Shown: piece after piece, positions 16,469 through 24,715 of the stretch
How the letters are laid out: every line of letters begins with the position of its first letter
Numbering within the stretch: position 1 is the first letter of the stretch
Assembly: GCA_015493745.1 (NCBI GenBank)
Contig: WGCN01000186.1
Coordinates: 1 to 37,631 of the forward strand
Length of the DNA stretch: 37,631 bases
From: Calditrichales bacterium
GTDB taxonomy: Bacteria > Calditrichota > Calditrichia > Calditrichales > J004
Direction of reading: 5' to 3'
Program-made: the position numbers and the translations under genes
Notes under the pieces: model-generated
Databases searched by the model: none
What the model saw: only the letters and a program-made list of their open reading frames with translations
What the model was told of the DNA's origin: nothing

Positions 16469-18574
16469 TTATTTTAGACCGCGGCGTTCCAGCAAGGGCT
16501 CTATCCGTGGCGCACGACCGCGGAAGTCGATATACATTTGCATGGCGTCTTCCGTCCCCCCGCGTGAGAGGATGTTTTTACGAAAAGATTCGGCGGTTTT
16601 TTTATCAAAAATACCGTTCTCCTTAAAGGCCTCAAAGGTGTCGGCATCCAGAATTTCGGACCACAGGTAACTGTAATAGCCGGCGGAGTAACCACCCACG
16701 ATATGACGGAAATAGGTGGTGCGGTATCGCGGCTTGATTTCCGGTATCAGACCGATCTTATCCATAGCCGCTTTCTCAAAGGCATTCACATCATGTTTTT
16801 TCTCTTCGGTCAGCGTATGCCAGGCCATATCCAGATAGGAGGCGGCCATATATTCCACGGTGGCAAAACCCTGGTTGAACTTACCGGCATTCTTGATCTT
16901 CCCGATCAGTGATGCAGGCATCACCTCGCCGGTTTTATAATGGAAGGCATACAGTTTCAGCATTTCCGGCTCCAGCACCCAGTTCTCCATCACCTGCGAG
17001 GGAAACTCCACAAAGTCACGCGGCACGCTGGTGCCGGATATGGTGGGATAGGTACAGTCGGAGAGCAGACCGTGCAGGGCGTGGCCAAACTCATGAAAAA
17101 GCGTATTGGCCTCGTCCAGGCTGAGCAGGCTGGGCCTGTCGGCCGTGGGCTTTGTAAAATTACCCACGTTTACTATTATGGGAATAATACGATTGCCATC
17201 CATATTGCTTTGCGCGCGGTATTCATTCATCCAGGCGCCGCCGCGCTTGCTGTCCCGGTAAAACCAGTCGGAAAGGTATATCCCGATTTCATTCCCTTTT
17301 TCATCCTTAACAAGGTATGTTTTTACCTCCGGGTGATACTTAGGTAAATTGGTTTTTTCTTCAAATGTAAGTCCGTACAGCTTATTCGCTAAAATAAAAG
17401 AGCCTTTGATAACATTATCAATTTTAAGATAGGGGCGAACCTCATCCTCATCCAGCTTGTACTTCTGCTGGCGGATTTTCTCGGCGTAATACCACCAGTC
17501 CCAGGAGGCCAGTTTAAATTTTTGGCCGCTGTCATCGATCATCTTCTGCATCATGGCCCGTTCTTCCTTCGCTTTATTCAGGGCCGCCGGCCATACCTTA
17601 TCCAACAGATCGTATACATTGGCCGGTGTTTTGGCCATGCGCTCTTCCAGAACAAAAGCGGCATGGGTTTTATAGCCCAGCAGATGGGCCTTGCGAATAC
17701 GCAGGTTGGCGATCTTATCAAAAATCTCCTTGTTATCGTACTCGTTGTCATTATCGCCCCGCATAAAATACCCCCGGTACATTTTTTCCCGCAGGTCGCG
17801 GCGGTCGGAATACTGAATAAAGGGAATCAGGCTGGGTTTATGCAGGGTAAACAGCCACTTACCGTCATATCCCCTGGCCCTGGCCGCCTCGGCCGCGGCA
17901 TTCTTTACGCCATCCGGCAATCCGTTCAAATCCTTTTCATCCAGCAGCAGTTCAAAGGCATTATCTTCATGCAAAACGTTTTCGCTGAATTTTACCTGTA
18001 AAACGGAAAGCTCTTCATTCATGGCCCGCAGCTTTTCCTTATCCCCGTCGCTCAGGTTGGCCCCGCCGCGAATAAAGTCTTTATAGTATTTCTCAAGCAG
18101 CTTATTCTGCTCGCCGGTCAGGTTCAGTTGATCGCGCTGATCATACAGGGTTTTAAAACGGTCAAACAACTGAGCATTGAGATTGATGTCATCGTTATGC
18201 TTGGAAAGCATGGGGCTCACTTCGCGCGAAATGGCCTGCAACTCCTTATTGGTATTGGCCGACACCAGATTAAAGAAGACATTGGCCACGCGGGTCAGCA
18301 GCTTTCCCGATTTTTCCATGGCGGCAACGGTATTATTAAAAGTCGGGGCCTCGGGGTTTTCGGCAATCTGCTTCACTTCGGCCAGATGCTGTTCCATCCC
18401 TTTTTTAAAGGCGGGCATATAATCATCGGTTGAAATACGATCAAAATCCGGTACACCGTAGGGCGTTTGCCATTCCTGTTCAAAAGGATTGCCGGTCTGA
18501 GCCGTATTTTGCGGTTCATTGCATGACATAAAAAAAACTCCTGCTAAAAAAAGCATTGTAAGAATGCGAAACAT
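16469..18574 (-). CDS. dcp: M3-family zinc peptidase, Dcp-like lipoprotein
   Basis: 701 residues. The start at 18574 is set by AGGAGGT about 10 bases upstream and gives a lipoprotein signal (ILTMLFLAGVFFMSC, lipid site at Cys); a longer frame to 18625 would bury it. The active site HEFGHALHG (HExGHxxH-type with zinc ligands) is followed by SGTSVPRDFVEFPSQ, which supplies the third ligand Glu and matches peptidyl-dipeptidase Dcp rather than PepF/thimet types. Length matches Dcp (about 680) plus the lipid anchor. Dcp removes dipeptides from peptide C-termini; here it would work in the periplasm or at the outer membrane. It is monocistronic with its own terminator. Family call is very firm; location rests on the lipobox, whose FMSC form is slightly off consensus. 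Confidence 0.92.
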   Translation of the reverse strand: MFRILTMLFLAGVFFMSCNEPQNTAQTGNPFEQEWQTPYGVPDFDRISTDDYMPAFKKGMEQHLAEVKQIAENPEAPTFNNTVAAMEKSGKLLTRVANVFFNLVSANTNKELQAISREVSPMLSKHNDDINLNAQLFDRFKTLYDQRDQLNLTGEQNKLLEKYYKDFIRGGANLSDGDKEKLRAMNEELSVLQVKFSENVLHEDNAFELLLDEKDLNGLPDGVKNAAAEAARARGYDGKWLFTLHKPSLIPFIQYSDRRDLREKMYRGYFMRGDNDNEYDNKEIFDKIANLRIRKAHLLGYKTHAAFVLEERMAKTPANVYDLLDKVWPAALNKAKEERAMMQKMIDDSGQKFKLASWDWWYYAEKIRQQKYKLDEDEVRPYLKIDNVIKGSFILANKLYGLTFEEKTNLPKYHPEVKTYLVKDEKGNEIGIYLSDWFYRDSKRGGAWMNEYRAQSNMDGNRIIPIIVNVGNFTKPTADRPSLLSLDEANTLFHEFGHALHGLLSDCTYPTISGTSVPRDFVEFPSQVMENWVLEPEMLKLYAFHYKTGEVMPASLIGKIKNAGKFNQGFATVEYMAASYLDMAWHTLTEEKKHDVNAFEKAAMDKIGLIPEIKPRYRTTYFRHIVGGYSAGYYSYLWSEILDADTFEAFKENGIFDKKTAESFRKNILSRGGTEDAMQMYIDFRGRAPRIEPLLERRGLK

Positions 18575-18690
18575 TTGGGATATACCTCCTGAATATGGTC
18601 TATTACAGGAAGTTACAATATTCACTTTAAAAATGCAGAAAAAAGCATCCTTCCGGCCGGAAGCTTTCAGTTTCCTCTACACAGGAAATA

Positions 18691-18721
18691 AAAAAGGCCG
18701 CCCGTTATGGACGACCTTTTT
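18691..18721 (-). terminator. Rho-independent terminator of the T9SS cargo gene
   Basis: An 8-bp stem (18696-18703 with 18709-18716, two G-U wobbles on the minus strand) is flanked by A and T runs, 15 bases beyond the stop codon. Confidence 0.8.
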
Positions 18722-18735
18722 GCAGATAAAGGATT

Positions 18736-21135
18736 TTATTTTAGTAACAACATGCGCCGCGTTTGCACAAAAGCCCGGCCGCCGTTAACGGGGCGCGCTT
18801 TCATGCGGTAAAAATAGACGCCGCTGGCCAGACGGGAAGCATTGAATGTGACCTTATGCGTCCCGGCCGACCGGACACCCTGGACCACATCGGCAATTTT
18901 CCGCCCGGCCACATCATAGACGGACAGAGTGACGATACTGTTTACCCCCAGTCGGAATTGCAGAATGGTTTCCGGATTAAAGGGATTGGGATAGTTGGCG
19001 CTGAGCTCAAAGGAGCCCGGCGCCTTTTCCAGATCCTTAATACCCGTCGGGGAGAGATACTGAGCATACAAACCGGTACCGGTACCCACCAGCAGGTCAT
19101 CCCAATACAATACATTAATGTTACTGCCCACGGGATAGTTATACATGGGTTCCCAATTTGAAAAAGTGGTATCCAGGGCAAACAGGGTGTTGTTCACCGC
19201 CACGTAGGGAACGTTGTTGGAATAAGCGTCAAAACCCCAGGACAGTGCCGTGGCCTGGCCCTGATCGGGAAAACCGGCCGTGGAAAAGGACATCCACTTC
19301 AGGCTGTCGGCCTGCAGACCGTATACACGCGGCTCCCCGGCGCTGTTCGTGCCGGCGGCAATCACATCGCCAAATTCGTTTATATCCACATCATTGGCGC
19401 CAAAGTTGGTGATAACACCCCCGCTCTCGCCAATCATATCATTTTCAAAGTGGGCGCTCTCGTCCGAAAAGCGAAAACCGATTTTTTTAACGCCGTAAGA
19501 AGAAGTCGTTCCGTCACTTACATATTCGCAAGCCACATAAACGGTAAAGGAGTCTTCATCCACCACATGAAAGGCCAGACGATTCACCTCGGTGTTATAG
19601 ACGTCCGTTTCCACCCGGCTCCAGCTTTGGCCAAAATCAAAGCTGTAAAAAACCGCTCCCCGTACTCCCTCATTGCGGGAGTTAATCCCCAGCACAACAA
19701 AGCGCGAGGAGTCCGGATGCACGGCCACATCCTTTACCGTGCTGGAAAAATCCAGACCGTCGCCGGAATAATCCTCCGTGCGAAAAACCTGATTCCAATT
19801 AACTCCACCGTCAAAGGTACGATACAGCCGCACATTCCCCGCATAGGCCGTATCGGGACGTTGTTTATCCACGGCTACGCTGTAATAGGGCGAGCCGTCA
19901 CCGTTGGGGAAAAAGATTTGCCAATCTTCGTAGTCGGTGGCATAGCCGCTCACCCGGCGCACGCCGGACTTGGAGGCCACCCAGGCATCGGTCTTGGCCG
20001 CGTTCATATCAAAGTCATTGATCTGCACCGCTTCCAGACCGTCGCCGATTTCAAAAATACTTGCGCCGTAGTCCATGGAGGCGCCGATGCCCATATCGGT
20101 GGTCATGGTCACCATCCCCGGCTGAAAGGGCGCCACGGCCACGGCGCCGTCATTGGGGTGGGTTTCAAACTCCTGCCAGCCGATAGTGGACCAACTGCCG
20201 GCCTTGCCCATATCTTTACTATAGGAGGTGCCGAAGTACACCGCGTAGGCACTGTCATAACTACAGGTGATGGAGCCGGGTGCAATGCCGGGGATTTCCG
20301 TATTCACCGTATCCCATGTCGCGCCGTCATCATCGGTCCAGGCGATAAACTTACTGATATTCGGTTCCTTGCCTGTCGTGCCCCCGGCAAAAAGGCGTCC
20401 ATCCGGACCCATGCCAAAAGCGCGGTAAGAATGATCTCCCATGCCATCCGTCAACAGGGCGCTAAAGGTTGTCGCGCTGTCCAGGGAATCGTAGACGGCG
20501 CTGGATTTATAGATTTCGACTGGATGGCCCTCTTTGGCGATATATATGTGTTTATTCGCGGGATTGACAAACAGACGGATGCCATTGGGACCGCCGCTCA
20601 TCTCGCTGACCACTTCCAGCGGGCTGTCGGCGGACTCGTTAAAGGCACCACTGACCGAGTCAATGGTGCCGAAATAGAGGCTCAGTCCGGGGCCGCCCAC
20701 ATAAAACAACCATCCGTCATGGGCTTTCAGGCCGCTAACGCCATTGGGCGCCACTTCGGACAGGCTGCCTTCATCGATATTGATGCTGTAAAGTCCGCTG
20801 TTATTGATAAAAAAGAGATAGCCAGAGTGCCAGTCCGCAGAAAGGTCACGGATATTACCCCCCATATTATCATCCTGTCCGGCATCCGGCAAAACCGTAA
20901 AGGGTGTGCCTTCCGGCCCGTCAGGGCTGGCAAAATCCACATCCGAGTAAAACAGGGAATTGGCGCTTTCCGTGGCCGTAAAAATACGGATGGACGTGCT
21001 GTCCAACGGCAATATTTCAATGGCGTTTACCCGGCCACCGTAAACCCCCTCTACCTCAGGGGCACTCATCTGCGCCTGAAGCTGGGAAAAAGCAAGTAGA
21101 AAAATAAAAATTAAAAACGTAACTCTGCAACGCAT
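18736..21135 (-). CDS. Secreted beta-propeller-like protein with T9SS C-terminal sorting domain
   Basis: 799 residues from the ATG at 21135, which has CAGGAGA about 8 bases upstream and begins a clear signal peptide (VTFLIFIFLLAFSQLQAQ). The body carries repeats with Asp-box/BNR-like phrases (WTDDDGATWDTV, TFDGGVNWNQVF, SFDFGQSWSRV), as in sialidase-like or YCF48/sortilin-type propellers. The last about 85 residues, starting SANYPNPFNPETILQF and running through LSVYDVAGRKIADV to GVYFYRMK, are a type A type IX secretion sorting domain that is removed on export in species studied. No catalytic residues could be assigned, so it may be an adhesion or surface-scaffold protein. This gene is the best pointer to an FCB host with a T9SS. 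It is transcribed alone and diverges from the sulfur operon. Confidence 0.87.
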   Translation of the reverse strand: MRCRVTFLIFIFLLAFSQLQAQMSAPEVEGVYGGRVNAIEILPLDSTSIRIFTATESANSLFYSDVDFASPDGPEGTPFTVLPDAGQDDNMGGNIRDLSADWHSGYLFFINNSGLYSINIDEGSLSEVAPNGVSGLKAHDGWLFYVGGPGLSLYFGTIDSVSGAFNESADSPLEVVSEMSGGPNGIRLFVNPANKHIYIAKEGHPVEIYKSSAVYDSLDSATTFSALLTDGMGDHSYRAFGMGPDGRLFAGGTTGKEPNISKFIAWTDDDGATWDTVNTEIPGIAPGSITCSYDSAYAVYFGTSYSKDMGKAGSWSTIGWQEFETHPNDGAVAVAPFQPGMVTMTTDMGIGASMDYGASIFEIGDGLEAVQINDFDMNAAKTDAWVASKSGVRRVSGYATDYEDWQIFFPNGDGSPYYSVAVDKQRPDTAYAGNVRLYRTFDGGVNWNQVFRTEDYSGDGLDFSSTVKDVAVHPDSSRFVVLGINSRNEGVRGAVFYSFDFGQSWSRVETDVYNTEVNRLAFHVVDEDSFTVYVACEYVSDGTTSSYGVKKIGFRFSDESAHFENDMIGESGGVITNFGANDVDINEFGDVIAAGTNSAGEPRVYGLQADSLKWMSFSTAGFPDQGQATALSWGFDAYSNNVPYVAVNNTLFALDTTFSNWEPMYNYPVGSNINVLYWDDLLVGTGTGLYAQYLSPTGIKDLEKAPGSFELSANYPNPFNPETILQFRLGVNSIVTLSVYDVAGRKIADVVQGVRSAGTHKVTFNASRLASGVYFYRMKARPVNGGRAFVQTRRMLLLK

Positions 21136-21395
21136 GGCACAGTCTCCTGAATAATATGAAACGAACAATCCTAACTGTCGGGTATAGCCCTTTTTATTTT
21201 ACAATTATATTGAAACTGAAAATATTCTGAACATTTTACCTGCCGACTTTCACTTAGACAAGGATGTTGTGAACTTTCTCACTTTATAGACAAAAAAGGC
21301 ATCCGATTCTCATTCCTGAGAAAACAAACCTACCCGCTTTTCGGCCTGTTTTAGATAAGTCCTTTATATAATGGAGTTAGGGTAAAAGTATTTTT

Positions 21396-21411
21396 TGGCA
21401 CCATAGTTGAA
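21396..21411 (+). promoter_or_regulatory. Weak sigma-54-like element before the sulfur operon
   Basis: TGGCACC, four bases, TTGAA. The -24 half fits sigma-54 well, but the conserved C of the -12 half is A. It sits just upstream of the AAATGTAG dyad. Confidence 0.25.
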
Positions 21412-21414
21412 TAT

Positions 21415-21455
21415 CTACATTTCAAAATGTAGAAAACATCTATCCTGAAATGTAG
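21415..21455 (+). promoter_or_regulatory. Likely operator of the first MerR regulator (three half-sites)
   Basis: CTACATTT-ca-AAATGTAG (21415-21432) is a perfect 8-2-8 inverted repeat, and the right half AAATGTAG recurs at 21448-21455, six bases before the MerR start codon. Such dyads next to a MerR gene usually bind the regulator itself. I cannot fit a convincing -10/-35 pair with the 19-20 base spacer typical of MerR promoters. Confidence 0.55.
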
Positions 21456-21461
21456 GGCAAA

Positions 21462-21932
21462 ATGAAAGAGCAACCTTTAGATAAGCATGAACCGGTTTTT
21501 TCCATCGGTGTTGTCGCCGAAAAGCTGGGTGTTGCCGTACAGACCATACGCCTGTATGAACGTGAAGGGCTGATCATTCCCTATAAAACGGAAAGCGGTC
21601 AGCGCCGTTTTTCCCTGCATGATCTGGAAAGGCTGTCCTGCATCCGGCAGATGATCACCGAACAGGGCGTTAACCTGCAGGGTATCCGCCGCATCATGGC
21701 GCTGATCCCCTGCTGGGAATTCCGCGGCGGCCTGGACGATCAATGCCGGAAATGTCCGGCCTACTACGAAGCCTCCGGCCCCTGCTGGAGCCTGCGCGAT
21801 GTGGGCGAAAAATGTCTGTTGGAGGATTGCCGGGATTGTACGGTTTACAAAATCAGTCTTCCCTGTTCAAAAATGAAAGAAGTGATTTACGGTCACAAAC
21901 AGAAAACTCATTCTCAAAATGAAAGGATTTAA
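21462..21932 (+). CDS. MerR-family regulator with Cys-rich two-CW-like tail
   Basis: 156 residues. The winged helix-turn-helix (about 12-80) begins FSIGVVAEKLGVAVQTIRLYEREGLI, a textbook MerR start, and continues to a short dimerisation helix (GVNLQGIRRIMALI). The tail (about 85-142) has eight Cys in the order IPCWE, DQC, RKCPAY, GPCW, EKC, EDC, RDCTVY, LPC. The CW...CPAY...CW...C..C layout resembles the small 'two-CW' Cys domain seen in other signalling proteins and could hold zinc, an iron-sulfur cluster or react with persulfide. The gene is first in an operon with SQR, DUF1641, TusE and DsrE genes (2 bases to the next), so a sulfide or sulfane-sulfur sensor is the natural inference. AGGG lies about 6 bases before the ATG. 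DNA-binding family is certain; ligand is not. Confidence 0.85.
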   Translation: MKEQPLDKHEPVFSIGVVAEKLGVAVQTIRLYEREGLIIPYKTESGQRRFSLHDLERLSCIRQMITEQGVNLQGIRRIMALIPCWEFRGGLDDQCRKCPAYYEASGPCWSLRDVGEKCLLEDCRDCTVYKISLPCSKMKEVIYGHKQKTHSQNERI

Positions 21933-21934
21933 AG

Positions 21935-23167
21935 ATGAAACAGTTACTGATCGTCGGCGGAGGAACCGCCGGAACGATGATGGCCAATAAACTGGCGCCG
22001 GTTTTGGATGACTCCGAATGGCATATCACCCTGATCGATGAACATGAAACCCACTACTATCAACCCGGTTTTCTGTTTATCCCCTGGGGCATCTATAATA
22101 AAAACGATGTCATCAAGCCCAAGCGGGATTTTTATCCTTCCGGTATCGATGTGATCATCTCGCCGATTGAAATTATCGAACCCGATGAAAACCGTGTTAA
22201 GCTGGTTGACGGCCGTGTTATTTCCTATGATCTGATGATCGTTGCCACCGGCAGCCAGATTAATCCCGGGGAAACCGAAGGCATGCTGGGTGACAAGTGG
22301 CATAAAAATATTTTCGATTTCTACACCATCGAAGGCACCACCGCCCTGCGTAACTTCATCAAGTACTGGGAAGGCGGCAAGCTGGTGGTCAATGTGGTGG
22401 AAATGCCCATTAAGTGCCCGGTAGCACCGCTGGAATTTGCCTTTTTGGCCGACTGGTATTTCACCGAACAGGGTATTCGCGATAAGGTGGAAATCGAATA
22501 CGTCACACCCCTGCCCGGCGCCTTTACCAAACCCATCGCCGCCAAATTTCTGGGGGAATTCCTGACCAAGAAGAATATCAAACTGACCAGTGACTTCTCC
22601 GCCGGACGGGTTGACGCCGAAAACAACAAGCTCTACTCCTGGGACGATGAAGCCATCGATTACGACTTGCTGGTAACCATTCCCACCAACATGGGCGCCG
22701 AGGTGATCGGCCGTTCCGGCATGGGCGATGATCTCAACTTCATTCCCACCGATCATCATACCCTGCAATCCAAAAAATGGGAAAACGTGTTTGTAATCGG
22801 GGACGCCACCGACCTGCCCAGTTCCAAGGCCGGCTCAGTCGCCCACTTTGAAGCCGATGTGTTGTTCGAAAACATTCAGCGCTATATCGACGGACGTCCC
22901 CTGAAAGCCGCCTTTGACGGACACGCCAACTGCTACATCGAATCCGGTTTCGGCAAGGGTATTCTGATCGACTTTAACTACGATGTCGAGCCCCTGCCGG
23001 GCAAGTTTCCGCTGCCGGGCGTCGGACCGTTCTCTTTATTGCAGGAAACGCGCATGAACCATTGGGGAAAGATGACTTTTCGCTGGGTATACTGGAATCT
23101 GCTTCTTAAAGGGGCCGAACTGCCCATAGAAGCCCAAATGACCATGGCCGGAAAAAAGAGGGTGTGA
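21935..23167 (+). CDS. sqr: Sulfide:quinone oxidoreductase-like flavoprotein
   Basis: 410 residues, FAD-dependent two-dinucleotide-fold enzyme. The FAD fold is at the N-terminus (LLIVGGGTAGTMMANKL) with a second FAD contact VFVIGDATDLPSSKAGSVAHFEA, the hallmark of SQR and flavocytochrome c sulfide dehydrogenase. Only two Cys occur, C161 (MPIKCPVAPLEF) and C333 (HANCYIESGFG); these match in position the reactive disulfide pair of flavocytochrome c-type enzymes (Cys161/Cys337), while the third Cys of classic type I SQR is absent. The C-terminus (about 365-405) is amphipathic and aromatic-rich, suitable for membrane docking. The expected reaction oxidises sulfide to polysulfide or persulfide with electrons going to quinone. 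Its place between a Cys-rich MerR gene and TusE/DsrE genes supports this. Exact SQR type needs a tree. Confidence 0.85.
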   Translation: MKQLLIVGGGTAGTMMANKLAPVLDDSEWHITLIDEHETHYYQPGFLFIPWGIYNKNDVIKPKRDFYPSGIDVIISPIEIIEPDENRVKLVDGRVISYDLMIVATGSQINPGETEGMLGDKWHKNIFDFYTIEGTTALRNFIKYWEGGKLVVNVVEMPIKCPVAPLEFAFLADWYFTEQGIRDKVEIEYVTPLPGAFTKPIAAKFLGEFLTKKNIKLTSDFSAGRVDAENNKLYSWDDEAIDYDLLVTIPTNMGAEVIGRSGMGDDLNFIPTDHHTLQSKKWENVFVIGDATDLPSSKAGSVAHFEADVLFENIQRYIDGRPLKAAFDGHANCYIESGFGKGILIDFNYDVEPLPGKFPLPGVGPFSLLQETRMNHWGKMTFRWVYWNLLLKGAELPIEAQMTMAGKKRV

Positions 23168-23169
23168 CA

Positions 23170-23868
23170 ATGGAAACAACAGAATTACAACAAGAGATAA
23201 AATCCATACATGAAAAGCTGGATTTTTTAACCGAGCAGCTCAAACAGCAGCAACAGTATCAACGGGAGATGAAAGAGCTTAAGGATGACCTGGGGCTGAT
23301 CAGCAAGGACATTTTTAATGCCGCCGTCGTCGAGCTTGAAGATGTGGCGCCCTATTTTGACACCGCAGACATTGTTCATCTTATGAAAAGGCTGCTGCGC
23401 AACGTACGCAATCTTAATAAAATGATGGGGTATATGGAGAGCGCGCAGGATCTGTTCGCCGATCTGCAGCCCCTGGGCAAGCAGGTCTTCGATGAGATCA
23501 TGGAGACCATGAACGAACTGGACAAAAAAGGTTATTTTGAATTCTTTACCGAAGGGGCAAAGATTCTCGATACCATTGTGACCTCGTTCAGCGTGGAAGA
23601 TGTCCGCCATCTGCGTGAAAATATCACCACCATCATTTTGACCATCAAGAACCTGACGCAGCCGGAAATGCTTTCATCGGTCGATAACGCGCTCTCCTTC
23701 TTCAGCAAGATGGATATCGATATCGATCATGATATCAGCATGATGGAACTGTTCCGCAAGATGCGTGAACCGGAAGTGAAAAAAGGCATGGCCTTTATGC
23801 TTGAATTCGTTAAAAGTATGGCCCAAAACGGCAAACAAATGAACGCAATCCAAAATAAGGAGGATTAA
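23170..23868 (+). CDS. DUF1641 family protein
   Basis: About 232 residues, strongly helical and acidic, with an N-terminal coiled coil (about 5-40, Gln/Lys-rich) and a core containing VVELEDVAPYFDTADIVHLM and GYMESAQDLFADLQPLGKQV. This matches the uncharacterised DUF1641 family, known to sit next to SQR-like flavoproteins and formate dehydrogenases. It has no Cys, no signal peptide and no membrane helix. ATG 23170 is chosen because GAGGG lies 7 bases upstream; a GTG at 23164 would overlap the SQR gene by 4 bases. Tight packing between sqr and the TusE gene implies co-production; a scaffold or electron-transfer partner role for the SQR is inference only. Confidence 0.8.
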   Translation: METTELQQEIKSIHEKLDFLTEQLKQQQQYQREMKELKDDLGLISKDIFNAAVVELEDVAPYFDTADIVHLMKRLLRNVRNLNKMMGYMESAQDLFADLQPLGKQVFDEIMETMNELDKKGYFEFFTEGAKILDTIVTSFSVEDVRHLRENITTIILTIKNLTQPEMLSSVDNALSFFSKMDIDIDHDISMMELFRKMREPEVKKGMAFMLEFVKSMAQNGKQMNAIQNKED

Positions 23869-23870
23869 AA

Positions 23871-24188
23871 ATGGCAGAAGCAACATTAGCAGGTGTTACG
23901 GTAGAACGTGACGATGAGGGGTTTTTCAAAAATCCGGACGACTGGAAAGAAGAAATGGCCCCGGAACTGGCCAAAGAGATCGGTATCGATCCCTTGACCG
24001 AGGCCCACTGGAAAGTGATCCGTTTCATGCGCGAGGACTATAAAGTCAAGGGACAGGTACCCTCCATCCGCCGCATGAAAAACGAAGGGGGCATCTCCAC
24101 GAAAGACCTCTATAATTTGTTTCCCAAGGGCCCGGCAAAAAAAGCAGCTTATATTGCCGGCCTGGGCAAACCTCACGGCTGTATCTAA
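23871..24188 (+). CDS. tusE: TusE/DsrC-family sulfur-carrier protein (single penultimate Cys)
   Basis: 105 residues. The chain has the DsrC/TusE layout: GFFKNPDDWKEEMAPELAKE, then LTEAHWKVIRFMREDY, then the C-terminal arm YIAGLGKPHGCI with the penultimate Cys that carries persulfide in this family. In true DsrC a second Cys lies 11 residues before it (ACKIAGLPKP-type arm); here that position is Ala (KKAAYIAGL), so this is the TusE-like one-Cys form and cannot make the intramolecular DsrC trisulfide loop. AAGGAGG lies 7 bases upstream. Within the operon it would accept sulfane sulfur from the DsrE protein encoded next. No dsrAB genes are in the window, so dissimilatory sulfite reduction is not implied. 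Confidence 0.9.
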   Translation: MAEATLAGVTVERDDEGFFKNPDDWKEEMAPELAKEIGIDPLTEAHWKVIRFMREDYKVKGQVPSIRRMKNEGGISTKDLYNLFPKGPAKKAAYIAGLGKPHGCI

Positions 24189-24203
24189 ACCAAGGGGGGT
24201 AAA

Positions 24204-24674
24204 ATGAGCAGCGACAAAATTGAAAAGGTATCGATTATTATTTCCCAGGGCTCTCTCGAGGGCGTTTATCCCGGCCTGATCATGGCCAACGGCGCCCGCA
24301 TGGAAGGTATTGACGTTAATCTGTTCTTCACCTTCTTTGGCCTGGACGCCGTTATCACCAAACGGATGGACAAACTGAAAGTGGCCACCGTCGGTAATCC
24401 GGCCATGCACATTCCCACGCTCGTCGGAATGCTCCCGGGCATGTCGGCCATGGCCACCAAGATGATGATGAAGGAAATGGATAAAATTGATATCCCTCCG
24501 GTTAGTGAGTTTATCGAAATGATTCATGATACCGGCGCCGGCATCTATGCCTGCAAAGCCACCGTGGATATGTTCCATCTCAAAAAGGAAGATTTCTGCG
24601 AGTATATGGATGATATCATCACCGTGGGCGACTTTTATGAAATGTCCCACGGCGGACAAATTATCTTTACCTAG
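24204..24674 (+). CDS. DsrE-family (DsrE3-like) sulfurtransferase
   Basis: 156 residues with an N-terminal strand VSIIISQGSLEGVYPGLIMANGA typical of the DsrE/DsrF-like fold, a short Met-rich stretch (about 77-93), and the conserved GAGIYACKATVDMF segment whose Cys (about C117) is the expected persulfide carrier. A second Cys occurs at EDFCEY. The chain ends YEMSHGGQIIFT, a common end for DsrE3-type proteins found beside TusA, rhodanese or SQR genes. It would pass sulfane sulfur between the SQR product and TusE. AAGGGGGG before the ATG is a strong ribosome site. It is the last gene before a strong terminator. Subgroup (DsrE3A or another) needs a tree. Confidence 0.85.
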   Translation: MSSDKIEKVSIIISQGSLEGVYPGLIMANGARMEGIDVNLFFTFFGLDAVITKRMDKLKVATVGNPAMHIPTLVGMLPGMSAMATKMMMKEMDKIDIPPVSEFIEMIHDTGAGIYACKATVDMFHLKKEDFCEYMDDIITVGDFYEMSHGGQIIFT

Positions 24675-24686
24675 GAAGCTAAGGAC

Positions 24687-24712
24687 GGGGCTCCGCACGG
24701 AGCCCCCTTTTT
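24687..24712 (+). terminator. Strong terminator ending the sulfur operon, abutting the next start codon
   Basis: A perfect 9-bp GC-rich stem (24687-24695 with 24698-24706) with a 2-base loop as drawn (in practice a 4-base loop after opening one pair), then CTTTTT. The next gene's ATG is only 4 bases beyond the T-run, and the only Shine-Dalgarno-like GGAG (24699-24702) is inside the stem. Confidence 0.92.
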
Positions 24713-24715
24713 ATT

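Larger units (their letters stand above)
21136..21461 (+). other. 326-base divergent intergenic region
   Basis: AT-rich spacer between the T9SS cargo gene (leftward) and the sulfur operon (rightward). It holds a sigma-54-like element and the repeated AAATGTAG half-sites annotated separately near its right end. Nothing else recognisable (no ORF or RNA gene) was seen in 21180-21390. Confidence 0.6.

Noticed and set aside
19450..21099. Long plus-strand open frame (549 codons)
   Set aside because: It lies wholly antisense to the T9SS cargo gene, has low-complexity His/Gly/Ile content and no domain or ribosome site. It is a shadow of the GC-biased codons on the other strand.
23871..24674. Dissimilatory sulfite reductase locus
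   Set aside because: DsrC- and DsrE-family genes are present, but no dsrAB or dsrMKJOP genes, and the DsrC-like protein lacks its second Cys.
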